From: Nitrosomonas sp. Nm84
Lineage (GTDB): Bacteria; Pseudomonadota; Gammaproteobacteria; Burkholderiales; Nitrosomonadaceae
Assembly (NCBI RefSeq): GCF_003201565.1
Contig: NZ_QJJP01000011.1
Coordinates: 49,825 to 104,844 of the forward strand
Length of the DNA: 55,020 nucleotides
Direction: 5' to 3'
Part shown: positions 9,559-24,263 of the stretch, piece by piece
How the letters are laid out: the number at the start of each line of letters is the position of its first letter
Numbering within the stretch: the stretch's first letter is position 1
Translations under genes and position numbers: made by a program
The notes under the pieces: generated by a model
Database searches by the model: none
Told to the model about the DNA's origin: nothing
What the model saw: the letters and a program-made list of their open reading frames with translations, nothing else

Positions 9559-10206
9559 TTATTTGGATGCATTTTTATTTTTATAACGGTGCTTGAGGTA
9601 TTCAATCACGGGTGGGGTTATCGATAGAATAATGATGGCCAGGATAATGAGCTTGAAGTTTTGTTGTACCATCGGCAGTTGCCCGAAATAGAAACCGGCA
9701 TAAATAAATATTCCGACCCATAGTATGGCGCCGACGATGTTATAAATGATGAAGGTGCGATAGGGCATGGTTCCAACGCCGGCGACGAACGGCGCGAAGG
9801 TGCGAATAATGGGAATGAAGCGTGCGATGATAATCGTTTTGGCGCCGTATTTGAGATAAAACGCGCGGGTTTTGTCGAGATATTCGCGTTTGAAGAAACG
9901 GGATTCCTGCGAGTTAAAAACTTTGGGGCCGGCTTTTTTGCCGATCCAGTAATTGACACTATCCCCCAAAATACCTGCAATGCATAATCCGACAAACAAG
10001 ACATGTGGATTAAGTTGCGAATTTTCCAACGATGCCAGCGAACCCGCGGCGAACAATAACGAATCTCCGGGTAACAAAGGCAGCACAACCAGCCCGGTTT
10101 CACAAAATATGATCAGGAAGAGAATGCCATAAATCCATAACCCGTATTCTGAGGAGAGTTGCTGGAGGTGTTTGTCAATGTGCAGAATGAAATCAATAAG
10201 AAACAT
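9559..10206 (-). CDS. DedA-family membrane protein
   Basis: About 215 residues with the DedA (SNARE-associated) pattern: an N-terminal amphipathic helix, then [15 protein letters not shown], the [16 protein letters not shown] re-entrant segment with its conserved arginines, and two C-terminal transmembrane helices. DedA proteins of the inner membrane act as undecaprenyl-phosphate or phospholipid scramblases/transporters and support proton-motive-force homeostasis. The start [11 protein letters not shown] matches the family's usual beginning. The frame extends upstream to 10296 but the extra 30 residues are not family-like and neither start has a clear ribosome site. It is transcribed away from nudJ. 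Confidence 0.88.
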   Translation of the reverse strand: MFLIDFILHIDKHLQQLSSEYGLWIYGILFLIIFCETGLVVLPLLPGDSLLFAAGSLASLENSQLNPHVLFVGLCIAGILGDSVNYWIGKKAGPKVFNSQESRFFKREYLDKTRAFYLKYGAKTIIIARFIPIIRTFAPFVAGVGTMPYRTFIIYNIVGAILWVGIFIYAGFYFGQLPMVQQNFKLIILAIIILSITPPVIEYLKHRYKNKNASK

Positions 10207-10458
10207 GGGAATAGGAAAGATAAAATATATTGACAACTTGGTTGTGTGTGGAGCTATGTTGAACAATGGCTTATTCATATAGCAAAATAATTGCACGGCT
10301 ATTCTAAGCTATTTGTATGGCAAAGATGCTACTAGTTCGCGGTGTTACGCGATGAATCTTAACCGAATGGATAGCACCAATGCGATAATAAGCGCTGGCA
10401 AATGTAGGATACGGACACTATTGCTAATTCTTCATGACTATTTATCAAACAAGAAACT

Positions 10459-10914
10459 ATGATTTGGAAGCCCAATGTAACAGTAGCAGCCATTATTGAG
10501 AAAGATGGAAAATACTTACTGGTGGAGGAAGAGCCGGAAGCGGGCTCCGGTTTGTTTTTAAATCAACCGGCAGGCCACTTAGATCCTGGAGAATCCATCA
10601 TGCAGGGGGCCATACGGGAAACACTGGAAGAAACAGCGTATACCTTTGTGCCTGAATATTTGCTGGGTATTTATCAATGGCACTCTCAGCGCGTGGATAC
10701 GACCTATCTCCGTTTTGCATTTGGCGGCCGTGCCGCAAGCCATGACCTTGAACGTGTATTGGATCATGGCATCTTGCGTGCAGACTGGTTTGGTTTGGAT
10801 GAGATTCATCACATGATCCATCGTCATCGCAGTCCGCTGGTCATGCAGTGTATTCAGGATCATATCGCCGGCAAACGTTATCCACTGGAACTGCTGACTT
10901 ACTATGAATCATGA
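10459..10914 (+). CDS. nudJ: Nudix hydrolase, NudJ-type phosphatase
   Basis: 151 residues with one Nudix domain. The box reads [20 protein letters not shown], giving the metal-binding REXXEE core; the glycine after EE-T is Ala here. The [10 protein letters not shown] start, QPAGHL and the YLRFAFGG block match NudJ, which hydrolyses HMP-pyrophosphate and nucleoside di/triphosphates. The gene overlaps the start of mnmA by 11 bases, an arrangement seen in many proteobacteria that couples the two. Its exact substrate here is inferred from the family. Confidence 0.88.
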   Translation: MIWKPNVTVAAIIEKDGKYLLVEEEPEAGSGLFLNQPAGHLDPGESIMQGAIRETLEETAYTFVPEYLLGIYQWHSQRVDTTYLRFAFGGRAASHDLERVLDHGILRADWFGLDEIHHMIHRHRSPLVMQCIQDHIAGKRYPLELLTYYES

Positions 10915-11995
10915 GCCAATGAAAAAACAGCGCGTGGTTGTCGGTATGTCGGGCGGTGTGGATTCTTCCGTTGCGGCCTATTTGTTGAAGCAACAGGGCC
11001 ATGAAGTGGTCGGTTTGTTCATGAAAAACTGGGAAGATGATGATACCGACGAATATTGCTCCTCCCGTCAGGATTTTCTGGATGCGGTGTCAGTCGCCGA
11101 TGTGATTGATATTCCGATCGAAGTGGTGAATTTTTCAGCAGAATATAAGGATCGTGTTTTTTCACATTTTCTTGCCGAGTATCAGGCTGGGCGAACGCCT
11201 AATCCGGATGTGCTGTGCAATGCTGAAATCAAATTCAAGGCATTTCTGGATCACGCCACTCAATTGGGTGCCAACTATATAGCGACGGGGCATTATGCCC
11301 AGGTGCGGAAGGTTGGCGACTTGTTTCAACTGTTGAAAGGTGAAGATGGCACCAAAGATCAGAGTTATTTTTTGTACCGTCTGAATCAAGCACAGCTTGC
11401 CAATACACTATTTCCAATCGGGCATTTGTATAAACGCGAAGTGCGGAAAATTGCCAAGGAATTGAAGTTGCCCAATTTCTCTAAAAAAGACAGTACGGGG
11501 ATCTGTTTCATCGGGGAGCGTCCATTTCGGGAATTTCTGAGTCGCTATCTGCCACATGAACCCGGAGAAATCCAAACCCCTGAAGGAAAAGTGATCGGCC
11601 AGCACATCGGGCTGATGTATTACACCATCGGACAACGACAAGGATTGGGAATCGGCGGTACACGCGATGGCAATGACGAGCCTTGGTTTGTATCAGCCAA
11701 GGATACCAGCAGCAATGTATTGATTGCAGTGCAAGGTCACAACCACCCTGACTTGCTTCGCCCATCTCTCAAAGCAACTGACCTGACGTGGATCAGTGGA
11801 GCACAACCGCATTGCAACTGGGTGTACGCTGCTAAAACCCGCTATCGCCAAACAGATGCACCTTGTGCGATTGCAAACTTTGCTCAGGATTGCTGCCAGG
11901 TGGATTTTGCGCAAGATCAATGGGCAATTACACCGGGCCAGTCCGTTGTCATCTATGAAAGCAGGGTGTGCTTGGGTGGCGGAATCATCATGTAG
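10904..11995 (+). CDS. mnmA: tRNA-uridine 2-sulfurtransferase MnmA
   Basis: Up to 363 residues, usual length for MnmA. It has the PP-loop [18 protein letters not shown] for [12 protein letters not shown], the catalytic Cys in [12 protein letters not shown], and the second Cys in [12 protein letters not shown]. The C-terminus ends CLGGGII, as in the family. It thiolates U34 of tRNAs for Lys, Glu and Gln in the cytoplasm, taking sulfur from the IscS relay. The ATG at 10904 overlaps the end of nudJ; the ATG at 10919 (MKKQRVVV) is an equally plausible start. The stop is 18 bases from the convergent recG stop. Confidence 0.97.
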   Translation: MNHEPMKKQRVVVGMSGGVDSSVAAYLLKQQGHEVVGLFMKNWEDDDTDEYCSSRQDFLDAVSVADVIDIPIEVVNFSAEYKDRVFSHFLAEYQAGRTPNPDVLCNAEIKFKAFLDHATQLGANYIATGHYAQVRKVGDLFQLLKGEDGTKDQSYFLYRLNQAQLANTLFPIGHLYKREVRKIAKELKLPNFSKKDSTGICFIGERPFREFLSRYLPHEPGEIQTPEGKVIGQHIGLMYYTIGQRQGLGIGGTRDGNDEPWFVSAKDTSSNVLIAVQGHNHPDLLRPSLKATDLTWISGAQPHCNWVYAAKTRYRQTDAPCAIANFAQDCCQVDFAQDQWAITPGQSVVIYESRVCLGGGIIM

Positions 11996-12013
11996 CGTTC
12001 GCTAGCAGGCCAT

Positions 12014-14056
12014 TTATACCCGCAGATATTCCGTTTTATCCCCTAGCCAGCGTTCAATATGCCGTTGCGCCAAATCTGGATAGTCGTTGAGCATCTCATC
12101 TGCGGTGGTTTGTGCCGCTGTCAGTAACGCGCCATCCTGTTCCAGATCGGCAAAACGCAGCATCGGCACGCCGCTCTGGCGTGCTCCCAAAAATTCACCG
12201 GGGCCGCGCAAATTTAGATCCTGGCGGGCGATTTCAAAACCATCCGTGTGTTCAAAAATGATTCTGAGTCGTTTTCTGGCAATGTCTGACAAAGGTTTTT
12301 GATACAGCAAAATACAAATACTGGCTTCCGATCCGCGCCCGACACGGCCGCGCAATTGGTGCAATTGCGACAATCCCATGCGTTCGGCATTTTCAATCAC
12401 CATCAAGGACGCATTCGGCACATCCACACCCACTTCGATGACGGTGGTGGCGACCAATAATTGAATGTCGCCTTGTTTAAACGACGCCATCACTTCGGTT
12501 TTCTCTTGCGTTGGCAAACGTCCGTGCACTAGGCCGATATTTAAATCCGGGAACACCTGGTGTAAATTTTCATAGGTTTCCATGGCGGTTTGCAGCTGCA
12601 AGGTGTCTGATTCTTCGATCAGCGGACATACCCAATACACTTGTTTACCTTGCCGGCAAGCGTACTGAATGCGCGCAATGATTTCACTGCGGCGATCATC
12701 GGCGATTAATTTGGTTACGACTGGTGCTCGGCCGGGCGGCAATTCATCGATGACCGACACATCCAGGTCGGCGAAATAACTCATCGACAGGGTGCGCGGA
12801 ATCGGCGTGGCGCTCATCATGAGCTGGTGCGGCACCAGATTATTGGATTGCGCACCTTTCATGCGTAGCGCCAGACGCTGGTGTACGCCAAAGCGGTGCT
12901 GTTCATCAATAATGGCCAATCCCAACTGATGAAATAGCACTTGCTCCTGAAACAAGGCATGCGTCCCCACGGCGAGTTGCGCAGTGCCAAGCGCGATGTC
13001 ATCCAGTATCGCTTGCTTGTGTTTCTTTTTCTGACTGCCGGACAGCCAGGCAACACTAATGCCCAGCGGCTCAAACCAGGTGGATAATTTCTGAAAATGC
13101 TGCTCGGCAAGAATTTCCGTCGGCGCCATGATGGCTGCTTGGAAGCCATTTTCAATCGCCTGCAACGCCGCCAGTGCGGCTACAATGGTTTTGCCACTGC
13201 CGACATCGCCTTGCAGCAGGCGTTGCATCGGATGAACGGCAGCCAGATCACGGCTGATTTCTGCGGCTACTTTGATTTGTGCAGCCGTCAGTTTGAAAGC
13301 AAGCTGCTCGAGAAAGTGTGTCGTCAGCGTATTCTTTTGCGTAAGCACTGGGGCGGAATGGCTGCGCCGCTGCCGGTAGTGTAAGCGCATGGATAATTGC
13401 TGCGCCAACAATTCATCAAACTTGATGCGTCGCCATGCCGGATGTGTGCGGGCCTGCAACGCTGCTATCGATACTTCCGGCGGCGGATTATGCAGGCACA
13501 GGATGCTGTCTCGCAAACCGGCCAATCGATATGTGTTGATAATTTTCTCAGGCAATGTTTCGGTTAGCGTTTGCATCGCGTGCGTATCCTGTAACACTTG
13601 TTCGATCAGCTTGCCCAGGGTTTTTTGTGTCAAACCAGCAGTGGTGGGATAAATCGGTGTCATGGTATCGGCGAGGGATTCGCCTTCACGCACGATACGG
13701 CATTTGGGGTGCACCATTTCCGCGCCAAAGAACCCATGGCGGATTTCGCCCAGCAGCCGCACGCGTTTTCCTACCGCGTAGGTTTTGATCTGGCTGCCGT
13801 AGAAATTCAAAAAACGCATTGCCAGGATGCCGCTACTGTCTTCAACCTGGCAGACCAATTGCCGTCTGGGACGGACAACCACCTCATTATGAACAATCAC
13901 GCCTTCAACTTGCACTGTCTGTCCTTGCGGTGCGTCAGTGATTGGAAACAGATGCGTTTCATCTTCGTAACGAATCGGCAGATGCAATATCAAATCCAGT
14001 TCGTGGCGGATGCCTAAGCGGGATAATTTTTCCTGTACATTGGCACTAACAGTCAT
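12014..14056 (-). CDS. recG: ATP-dependent DNA helicase RecG
   Basis: 680 residues with an N-terminal wedge/OB domain (about 50-150), Walker A in LLQGDVGSGKTIVAAL, the DEQH box in IIDEQHRFGVHQR, motif III MMSATPIPRTL, and the C-terminal helicase motif QLRGRVGRG. RecG remodels stalled replication forks and Holliday junctions. The N-terminus is slightly short: the usual SLKGVG element before AEKL is replaced by SANVQEKL. The frame is open up to the ridA stop 42 bases upstream but has no other start codon there, so ATG 14056 stands. It likely shares a transcript with ridA. Confidence 0.96.
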   Translation of the reverse strand: MTVSANVQEKLSRLGIRHELDLILHLPIRYEDETHLFPITDAPQGQTVQVEGVIVHNEVVVRPRRQLVCQVEDSSGILAMRFLNFYGSQIKTYAVGKRVRLLGEIRHGFFGAEMVHPKCRIVREGESLADTMTPIYPTTAGLTQKTLGKLIEQVLQDTHAMQTLTETLPEKIINTYRLAGLRDSILCLHNPPPEVSIAALQARTHPAWRRIKFDELLAQQLSMRLHYRQRRSHSAPVLTQKNTLTTHFLEQLAFKLTAAQIKVAAEISRDLAAVHPMQRLLQGDVGSGKTIVAALAALQAIENGFQAAIMAPTEILAEQHFQKLSTWFEPLGISVAWLSGSQKKKHKQAILDDIALGTAQLAVGTHALFQEQVLFHQLGLAIIDEQHRFGVHQRLALRMKGAQSNNLVPHQLMMSATPIPRTLSMSYFADLDVSVIDELPPGRAPVVTKLIADDRRSEIIARIQYACRQGKQVYWVCPLIEESDTLQLQTAMETYENLHQVFPDLNIGLVHGRLPTQEKTEVMASFKQGDIQLLVATTVIEVGVDVPNASLMVIENAERMGLSQLHQLRGRVGRGSEASICILLYQKPLSDIARKRLRIIFEHTDGFEIARQDLNLRGPGEFLGARQSGVPMLRFADLEQDGALLTAAQTTADEMLNDYPDLAQRHIERWLGDKTEYLRV

Positions 14057-14098
14057 TGCAGTGTCGGGTGATATCGCATCTGTCGTTTGATTGGATTT

Positions 14099-14488
14099 TT
14101 ATTGCTGCAGCACCATGACCCCATCCATTTCCACCAGAGCGCCACGTGGTAAGGATTTAACGCCGATCGCTGCGCGTGCCGGATAAGGTTGTGCAAAATG
14201 ACTGGCCATGATTTCGTTGACCAATGCAAAATTATCGAGATCGGTTAGGAATATGTTCAATTTTACAATATCATTCAGGCTGCCGCCGCTGGCTGCCGCC
14301 ACTGCTTTCAGATTGGAAAATACTTGTTGAATTTGTGCTTCAATCCCATTGGCCATTTGCATGCTGACGGGATCCAATCCGATCTGGCCTGACAGATAAA
14401 CGGTATCCCCTCCACTGACCCGGATTGCCTGAGAATAGGTGCCGATTGCCTGTGGTGCATCCGCGGTGTGGATTATTTGCTTTGTCAT
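14099..14488 (-). CDS. ridA: RidA-family enamine/imine deaminase
   Basis: 129 residues of the RidA/YjgF/Rid family: [35 protein letters not shown], and the active-site arginine in YPARAAIGV followed by [10 protein letters not shown]. The family hydrolyses reactive 2-aminoacrylate and other enamines made by PLP enzymes and forms soluble trimers. The start at 14488 follows AGGAG by 7 bases; a longer frame reaching 14638 adds 50 non-conserved residues. It precedes recG on the same strand with 42 bases between, suggesting co-transcription. Confidence 0.93.
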   Translation of the reverse strand: MTKQIIHTADAPQAIGTYSQAIRVSGGDTVYLSGQIGLDPVSMQMANGIEAQIQQVFSNLKAVAAASGGSLNDIVKLNIFLTDLDNFALVNEIMASHFAQPYPARAAIGVKSLPRGALVEMDGVMVLQQ

Positions 14489-14666
14489 TTTTTCTCCTGA
14501 TGAATTTACGCAATATTTTTTTGTTATAGTAGGTGCTAGTGCACAACAATATAGTAAGTACGCTACAGCAGTATCATGCAGTGAACCATGGCACATTTCA
14601 ACCGGCTGAAGCTGTTTATTTGCCGGATGTCTGGCCAACAGGAATTTTAATAAAACTTTTAGTTGA

Positions 14667-15932
<1,266 letters not shown>

Positions 15933-15950
15933 CAGCTTGTTAAAAAAACA

Positions 15951-15980
15951 AAAAGGCCTTTGATATACTCAAAGGCCTGC
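15951..15980. terminator. Bidirectional intrinsic terminator
   Basis: Positions 15954-15963 (AGGCCTTTGA) pair with 15969-15978 around a 5-base loop. On the minus strand the stem is followed by a T-rich run (TTTTTGTTTTTTT), a strong terminator for the gene ending at 16009. On the plus strand it ends murA with a weaker tail. Confidence 0.85.
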
Positions 15981-16008
15981 TTGTTGTTACTGAGTCAAGG
16001 GTTGATCT

Positions 16009-16623
16009 TTATAGTTTTGACAACTTGTAGCTGACAACGACAGTGGCGATCTTCTTATTCAATCCCATAACAGGGACCACCAGAATCTTTTTACCATCGA
16101 CATCGGATTTGACCGTTACCTTTTGCAAGTTGAGAATTTCCTTAGGAAATAATTCCGTTCCTTTCGTTTCTTCAAGTCGCTTGTCGGTTGAAACCAATAA
16201 TTGACCTTCGTCGTCAATCAGTACAACTCTTTCCGTATCTTTCATCTTGACGATTTCGCTTAAGTATTGATCGATTTGATCAAGATTGTGACGAATCAAT
16301 TCGCCGCGCACTGCCCACGACAAAATCTGCCCAAAACGCTCTTCTTCCTTCATATACTGTAGATCAGCGTATTCACGCGCTTGCTGGGTAATCAATACGC
16401 GCTCATTTTCAAGTTTCTTGGCCATGTCAGATTCCACTTTGCTGACAGCAATGATTTTCCAAGCGAAGATGATTACGATGATTCCCACAAGTATCGCAGC
16501 ATACTTGGCAGGCAATTGCATGGTTGGAATTTTACCCACCCATTCAAACTTGGCGCTCAACATTGAAAATAAAGTGTTAGCTTGGGATTGTATATTCTGG
16601 TCTTGCTTGTTTCGATCCGTCAT
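16009..16623 (-). CDS. Single-pass membrane protein with putative sensory-like domain
   Basis: About 204 residues. A polar N-terminus is followed by one transmembrane helix (about 42-60, AAILVGIIVIIFAWKII). A coiled-coil-prone stretch (about 65-110) and a C-terminal alpha/beta domain come next (about 125-200: RVVLIDDEGQLLVSTD, VDGKKILVVPVMGL, IATVVVSYKLSKL). The last part looks like the beta-strand half of a PAS/Cache-type domain, as in sensor ectodomains, but no signalling output domain is attached. The start at 16623 has AAGGAG 7 bases upstream. A longer frame from 16704 lacks support. Function unknown. Confidence 0.65.
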   Translation of the reverse strand: MTDRNKQDQNIQSQANTLFSMLSAKFEWVGKIPTMQLPAKYAAILVGIIVIIFAWKIIAVSKVESDMAKKLENERVLITQQAREYADLQYMKEEERFGQILSWAVRGELIRHNLDQIDQYLSEIVKMKDTERVVLIDDEGQLLVSTDKRLEETKGTELFPKEILNLQKVTVKSDVDGKKILVVPVMGLNKKIATVVVSYKLSKL

Positions 16624-16752
16624 GGATAACTCCTTGTGTATATGATGTAAGAGGGGAAAGGCCGAATTATCCACTAATTCCTTATCGAAGTAAAAGCGTA
16701 TCAATTAAATCGGTTGATTGCTATTTTATCGCCAAAATTTAATCTCAACGTC

Positions 16753-16784
16753 AATTAGGTAGTCGATAAATTAGGTAGTCGATA
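16753..16784 (+). repeat. Exact tandem 16-mer, two copies
   Basis: AATTAGGTAGTCGATA occurs twice without a gap between the minus-strand membrane protein gene and argH. It lies 100 bases before the argH start, where a promoter or operator would be. Nothing links it to a known regulator. Confidence 0.85.
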
Positions 16785-16890
16785 AAATCGGAAGGATTGC
16801 AATGATGCAAAATAACCGGTGATGCATTTGACCGGCCATTTATGTTTTATAATCTCGCTTTCCCAGTGAATCGGAAATCAGAGTAACCCA

Positions 16891-18291
16891 ATGGATAACA
16901 ACTCAGCATCAGACAGCAATAAAAAAACATGGTCGGGTCGATTCAATGAGCCGGTTTCAGAGCTTGTGCAACGCTATACCGCGTCGATTACGTTTGATCG
17001 GCGCCTGGCCGAATATGACATTCAGGGATCACTGGCGCATGCACAGATGCTTGCAGTGCAAGGAATTATCAGTAATGAGGATTTAACGGCAATCCAGCGA
17101 GGCTTGCAGCAAATTCGCGATGAGATCCGCAATCAGCAATTTACTTGGTTGCTGGAACTGGAAGATGTGCATTTGAATATCGAAAAACGCCTTACCGCAC
17201 TGATCGGTGACGCCGGTAAACGATTACACACTGCCCGATCACGTAATGATCAGGTCGCAACCGATATTCGCTTGTTCTTACGTGCTGCGATTGATGAAAT
17301 TATTGATCTAATCAGAGCCATGCAACATGCCTTGTTAAACCTGGCAGAGCAGCATATTCGTACGGTCATGCCGGGATTTACACATTTGCAGGTGGCCCAA
17401 CCGATATCATTCGGTCATCACTTGATGGCTTATTTTGAGATGCTGAAACGCGACATCGAACGCTTGATTGACTGTAGAAAGCGCGTGAATCAATTGCCGC
17501 TGGGAGCGGCTGCGCTGGCTGGCACCAGCTACCCGATCAACCGCGAATTAGTGGCGGAAATACTGGGTTTTGAAGGGGTTTGCGGGAATTCCTTAGATGC
17601 CGTCTCAGATCGGGATTTTGCCATTGAATTCAGCGCCTGCGCCGCATTGATCATGACGCATTTATCGCGCATGTCGGAAGAATTTATTGTATGGATGAAT
17701 CCATCCTTCGGTTTCATTCAATTGGCTGATCGGTTTTGCACCGGTTCGTCCATTATGCCGCAGAAAAAAAACCCGGATGTGCCCGAATTGGTGCGTGGTA
17801 AAACCGGTCGCATTAATGGCCACTTAGTTGCGTTGTTGACACTCATGAAAGCGCAGCCGCTGGCCTATAACAAGGACAATCAGGAGGATAAGGAACCCCT
17901 GTTCGATACTGTCGATACATTAACGGATACGCTACGAATTTACGCCGACATGCTGACTGGTGTTCAGGTGAATCAGGAAATGATGCGCCGATCGGCGTTG
18001 CGAGGCCATGCTACGGCGACCGATCTGGCTGATTATTTGACTAAAAAAGGCATTCCATTCCGTGATGCACACGAGATTGTGGCAAAGACGGTACAGTTTG
18101 CCGAACGAAAGGGCTGTGATCTCAACGATCTTGCGCTCAATGAGCTGCAACAATTTTCCGCTCAAATTGAAGCGGATATTTTTGCTGTTTTAACGCTGGA
18201 AGGCTCGATGGAAAGCCGCAGGCATATCGGCGGCACCGCACCGGATCAAGTGCAGGCAGCCATTCACCAAGCCAGGCAATGGTTATCGTAA
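16891..18291 (+). CDS. argH: Argininosuccinate lyase
   Basis: 466 residues of the fumarase/aspartase superfamily. Key blocks are WSGRFNEPV at the start, [14 protein letters not shown], the THLQVAQP helix, and the signature [11 protein letters not shown] that carries the catalytic serine loop. It cleaves argininosuccinate to arginine and fumarate, the last step of arginine synthesis, as a cytoplasmic tetramer. The start at 16891 gives the standard family N-terminus. It is followed 35 bases later by a kinase-like gene on the same strand. Confidence 0.97.
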   Translation: MDNNSASDSNKKTWSGRFNEPVSELVQRYTASITFDRRLAEYDIQGSLAHAQMLAVQGIISNEDLTAIQRGLQQIRDEIRNQQFTWLLELEDVHLNIEKRLTALIGDAGKRLHTARSRNDQVATDIRLFLRAAIDEIIDLIRAMQHALLNLAEQHIRTVMPGFTHLQVAQPISFGHHLMAYFEMLKRDIERLIDCRKRVNQLPLGAAALAGTSYPINRELVAEILGFEGVCGNSLDAVSDRDFAIEFSACAALIMTHLSRMSEEFIVWMNPSFGFIQLADRFCTGSSIMPQKKNPDVPELVRGKTGRINGHLVALLTLMKAQPLAYNKDNQEDKEPLFDTVDTLTDTLRIYADMLTGVQVNQEMMRRSALRGHATATDLADYLTKKGIPFRDAHEIVAKTVQFAERKGCDLNDLALNELQQFSAQIEADIFAVLTLEGSMESRRHIGGTAPDQVQAAIHQARQWLS

Positions 18292-18326
18292 TTCATATTT
18301 GCAGAATTCTCCGGTAGGCTCGCACC

Positions 18327-19211
18327 ATGCAGGTATGGCATGACATCAGTGCGCAAATTTCGGAAGCTACCAATAGCCAGTTTGCAGTAAAAGAAAACTA
18401 TCCCATCGGAGGTGGCTGTATTAATCAGGCATTCCGTGTTGTCGATGGCTTGCAGTGCTATTTTGTTAAGCTCAATACGCCAAGCAGCCTTGCCATGTTT
18501 GCCGCAGAAGCCGATGGTTTGATGGAGATTCATCGATCGCATGCGCTACGTGTTCCGTTGCCTATTTGTTGTGGTCGGAATGATGACACTGCTTGGCTGG
18601 TGCTGGAATATCTGGCTATTAATCATGGTGCGCGTGGCAAAGCAGCCGATTTGGGCATGCAACTTGCCGCCATGCATCGCGTCACTGCGCAGCAATTTGG
18701 CTGGACTCGTAACAATACCATCGGGAAAACGCCGCAAATAAACGCGCTTTCTTCAGACTGGATAGATTTCTGGCGCACGCAGCGTTTAGGTTATCAATTG
18801 GATCTCGCCAAAGCGAATGGATTTAATGGAAAACTGCAAACGCTGGGAGAACGATTATTAATTGATCTGGATAAGATTCTTTCGGATACATCGCCATCTC
18901 CTTCACTATTGCATGGCGATTTGTGGAGCGGCAATTATGCTTACGATGAAATGGGGAATCCGGTGTTGTTTGATCCCGCGGTGTACTACGGCGATCGTGA
19001 AACGGATATTGCCATGACCGAACTGTTTGGTGGATTTGCAACCGATTTTTATTCTGCCTATCGATACGAATATCCACTGGATTCCGGGTATAATATTCGC
19101 AAAATAGTCTATAATCTTTATCATATTCTTAATCATTTAAATCTTTTTGGTAGTAGTTATCGCCATCAAGCCGAACAGATGATGAATGTTTTACTTGTTG
19201 AAATTCATTAA
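18327..19211 (+). CDS. Fructosamine kinase-family protein
   Basis: 294 residues with a protein-kinase-like (aminoglycoside phosphotransferase) fold. Recognised parts are GGGCINQAFRV near the start, a YFVKLN lysine segment, the catalytic HGDLWSGNYAYD, and DPAVYYGDRETDIAMTELFG, where the aspartate binds metal. The family phosphorylates ketoamines (fructosamine, ribulosamine) so that glycation on proteins or metabolites can be reversed. Physiological substrate here is unknown. It follows argH closely and probably shares its transcript. Confidence 0.9.
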   Translation: MQVWHDISAQISEATNSQFAVKENYPIGGGCINQAFRVVDGLQCYFVKLNTPSSLAMFAAEADGLMEIHRSHALRVPLPICCGRNDDTAWLVLEYLAINHGARGKAADLGMQLAAMHRVTAQQFGWTRNNTIGKTPQINALSSDWIDFWRTQRLGYQLDLAKANGFNGKLQTLGERLLIDLDKILSDTSPSPSLLHGDLWSGNYAYDEMGNPVLFDPAVYYGDRETDIAMTELFGGFATDFYSAYRYEYPLDSGYNIRKIVYNLYHILNHLNLFGSSYRHQAEQMMNVLLVEIH

Positions 19212-19292
19212 CAAACATTGGATAACACCGTCCACTCACATGTCATACAAAAACTATCTGATTATTTCTTTGAGTTATTCTGATTACTGTAG

Positions 19293-20978
<1,686 letters not shown>

Positions 20979-21081
20979 ATACTTGTTGCATGTGACTTTA
21001 ATCATCCGGAACACAGCTATTTTTAGCTAAAATATTAAATTTTTCGTAATTGCAGCAACAGAAATAATACTAACTAAATAA

Positions 21082-22379
<1,298 letters not shown>

Positions 22380-22380
<1 letters not shown>

Positions 22381-22661
22381 TGAAACTTTTGGCTTTTATA
22401 CTACTGCTGCTGATAGCCTCAATGCAATATCCATTGTGGTTTGGCAAAGCAAGCTGGAAGGAAGTCTGGCAAGTAGAGCAGGAGGTTGTTGCGGCGCGTG
22501 AGAATAATTTGATTTTGCAAAACCGCAACAATATGCTTGAAGCTGAGGTTAATGACCTAAAACAAGGCCTGGAGGCAATCGAGGAACGTGCTCGCAGTGA
22601 TCTCGGCATGACCAAGCAGAATGAAATATTATTCCAGATTGTTAAAGGCGCACAGCCTTAA
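22380..22661 (+). CDS. ftsB: Cell division protein FtsB
   Basis: 93 residues: one N-terminal transmembrane helix (about 3-18), then a coiled coil (about 30-70) containing the LQNRNNMLEAEVNDLK heptads, and the conserved ending AIEERARSDLGMTKQNEILF. FtsB forms the FtsQLB divisome complex that activates septal peptidoglycan synthesis. Its position directly after eno, with overlapping stop and start codons, is the usual proteobacterial arrangement. Confidence 0.93.
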
Positions 22662-22928
22662 CTCTGTTAGTCAAACATCTTATTTTCCTGCCCGCTAGTT
22701 TACCTAAAATCAATTTCTTTATGATGGGTCTTGTTCTACCTGAACTCTCTTTGGAATTTCGTACCTAATTTTATGCTGATGAATTCAGTATCAACACATT
22801 TCAAATATCAGTGTAGAAGAATTATTCAATCTGGCAAGAAAATTCAAGCTTGGTTGCCTTGAAAACAATTAATTGGATCTTATATAACGATCTGTTTGGA
22901 TTATTGAGAACATGGAGTAAAAAAAACG

Positions 22929-23813
22929 ATGAAAAGAATACTGCTTTTTTTAGCGACAAATTTAGCCATTATTGTTGTTTTAAGCATTACTTTACGATTA
23001 TTGGGCGTTGAAAGAATCCTGGATGAGCAAGGCGCGGGTCTGAATATCAATTCCTTGTTGATATTCGCTGCGGTCTTTGGATTTGGCGGTTCGTTCATGT
23101 CACTTGCCATGTCGAAATGGACCGCGAAACGATTTACCGGCGCACAAGTTATTGAGATGCCACGCAATGCGCAAGAGCATTGGCTGGTTACCACTGTGCA
23201 GCGTCAGGCGAAAGCAGTCGGTATTGATATGCCGGAAGTGGCTATTTATGATGCACCGGATGTCAATGCTTTTGCTACCGGTATGTCAAGAAACAATGCA
23301 TTGGTTGCTGTGAGCACAGGCTTATTAAATACCATGAGTCAAGACGAAGCTGAAGCGGTTCTGGCGCATGAGGTCAGTCATGTCGCCAATGGTGATATGG
23401 TGACACTGGCACTGATACAAGGTGTGGTCAATACATTCGTCATTTTCTTATCACGTGTCATTGGCCATACGGTTGATCGCGTGATATTCAAAACTGAAAA
23501 TGGTCATGGTCCTGCATTCTGGGTTACCGCCATCATTGCGGAAATTGTTTTGGGGATATTGGCCAGTATCATTGTGATGTGGTTTAGCCGTCAGCGTGAA
23601 TTTCGTGCAGATGCCGGTGGTGCAAGCCTTGCGGGTAGAAATAAAATGATCGCCGCTTTGCGACGCTTGCAATTAACCAGTCAACAAGCGCATTTGCCAG
23701 ATCAACTTGCTGCATTCGGTATTGCTGGAGGCATTGGTTCGGGTATTCGAAGCTTGTTTATGTCACATCCGCCATTGGAAGAAAGAATAGCAGCGCTTGA
23801 AGCGCAACGTTAG
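22929..23813 (+). CDS. htpX: Membrane zinc metalloprotease HtpX
   Basis: 294 residues, M48B family. Two N-terminal transmembrane helices (about 5-22 and 35-55) are followed by the zinc motif [11 protein letters not shown], two more helices (about 160-175 and 195-212) and a [14 protein letters not shown] segment carrying the third zinc ligand. It degrades misfolded inner-membrane proteins together with FtsH. It is a single gene followed by a strong hairpin terminator. A 266-base gap upstream holds its promoter, not localised. Confidence 0.95.
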   Translation: MKRILLFLATNLAIIVVLSITLRLLGVERILDEQGAGLNINSLLIFAAVFGFGGSFMSLAMSKWTAKRFTGAQVIEMPRNAQEHWLVTTVQRQAKAVGIDMPEVAIYDAPDVNAFATGMSRNNALVAVSTGLLNTMSQDEAEAVLAHEVSHVANGDMVTLALIQGVVNTFVIFLSRVIGHTVDRVIFKTENGHGPAFWVTAIIAEIVLGILASIIVMWFSRQREFRADAGGASLAGRNKMIAALRRLQLTSQQAHLPDQLAAFGIAGGIGSGIRSLFMSHPPLEERIAALEAQR

Positions 23814-23833
23814 GATTTTTTAGAAAGCTATCA

Positions 23834-23868
23834 AAAAATACCGCATGATTCCATCATGCGGTATTTTT
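23834..23868. terminator. Bidirectional intrinsic terminator
   Basis: A 15-bp perfect stem (AAAAATACCGCATGA at 23834-23848 pairing with 23854-23868) with a 5-base loop. T-runs flank it in both directions, so it ends htpX and also the convergent gene that stops at 23907. Confidence 0.92.
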
Positions 23869-23906
23869 CTGCTTTTATTTGTTACGTAGAAAGAAAAATC
23901 TTTACA

Positions 23907-24263
23907 TTAATAAGAAGTTTCTCTCGAAAAGTCTTGCCAAATATATGGCGGATTAACGGATGGTTTGGTTGGAATAAAGAAAGTAGCCGCATCCAGCACG
24001 CCCACTAGACTACGACCGACTGTGTGCATAATGCCCATCGCGGTTCCAATTGTAATGCCGTAAAGCGGTCCCTCTTTTTGAGAAGTCAGGATGATGTTCT
24101 TGGGTAACTCTACCCAACCGGTAGCTGCATTTGCAATGCCGCTGACAAATTTCTCGCTCGCGTTACCAAAATAACTATCGGAAGCACCCGATTGAGCGGC
24201 TGCTTGAGTAGAGAAAAAGAAAAATATTGAAAATATTAAAGACAGCCTGACAATTCTTCTCAT
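23907..24263 (-). CDS. Exosortase system-associated protein, TIGR04073-like
   Basis: 118 residues with a signal peptide (MRRIVRLSLIFSIFFFFSTQAAA). The mature part has the features of the TIGR04073 family: KFVSGIANAATGWVELPKNI, TSQKEGPLYGITIG and VGRSLVGVLDAATFFIPT. Members occur in genomes that encode an exosortase (PEP-CTERM) sorting system and are thought to be envelope proteins. No exosortase gene is visible in this window. The start at 24263 follows AGGAG; a start at 24284 has no ribosome site. Confidence 0.82.
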   Translation of the reverse strand: MRRIVRLSLIFSIFFFFSTQAAAQSGASDSYFGNASEKFVSGIANAATGWVELPKNIILTSQKEGPLYGITIGTAMGIMHTVGRSLVGVLDAATFFIPTKPSVNPPYIWQDFSRETSY

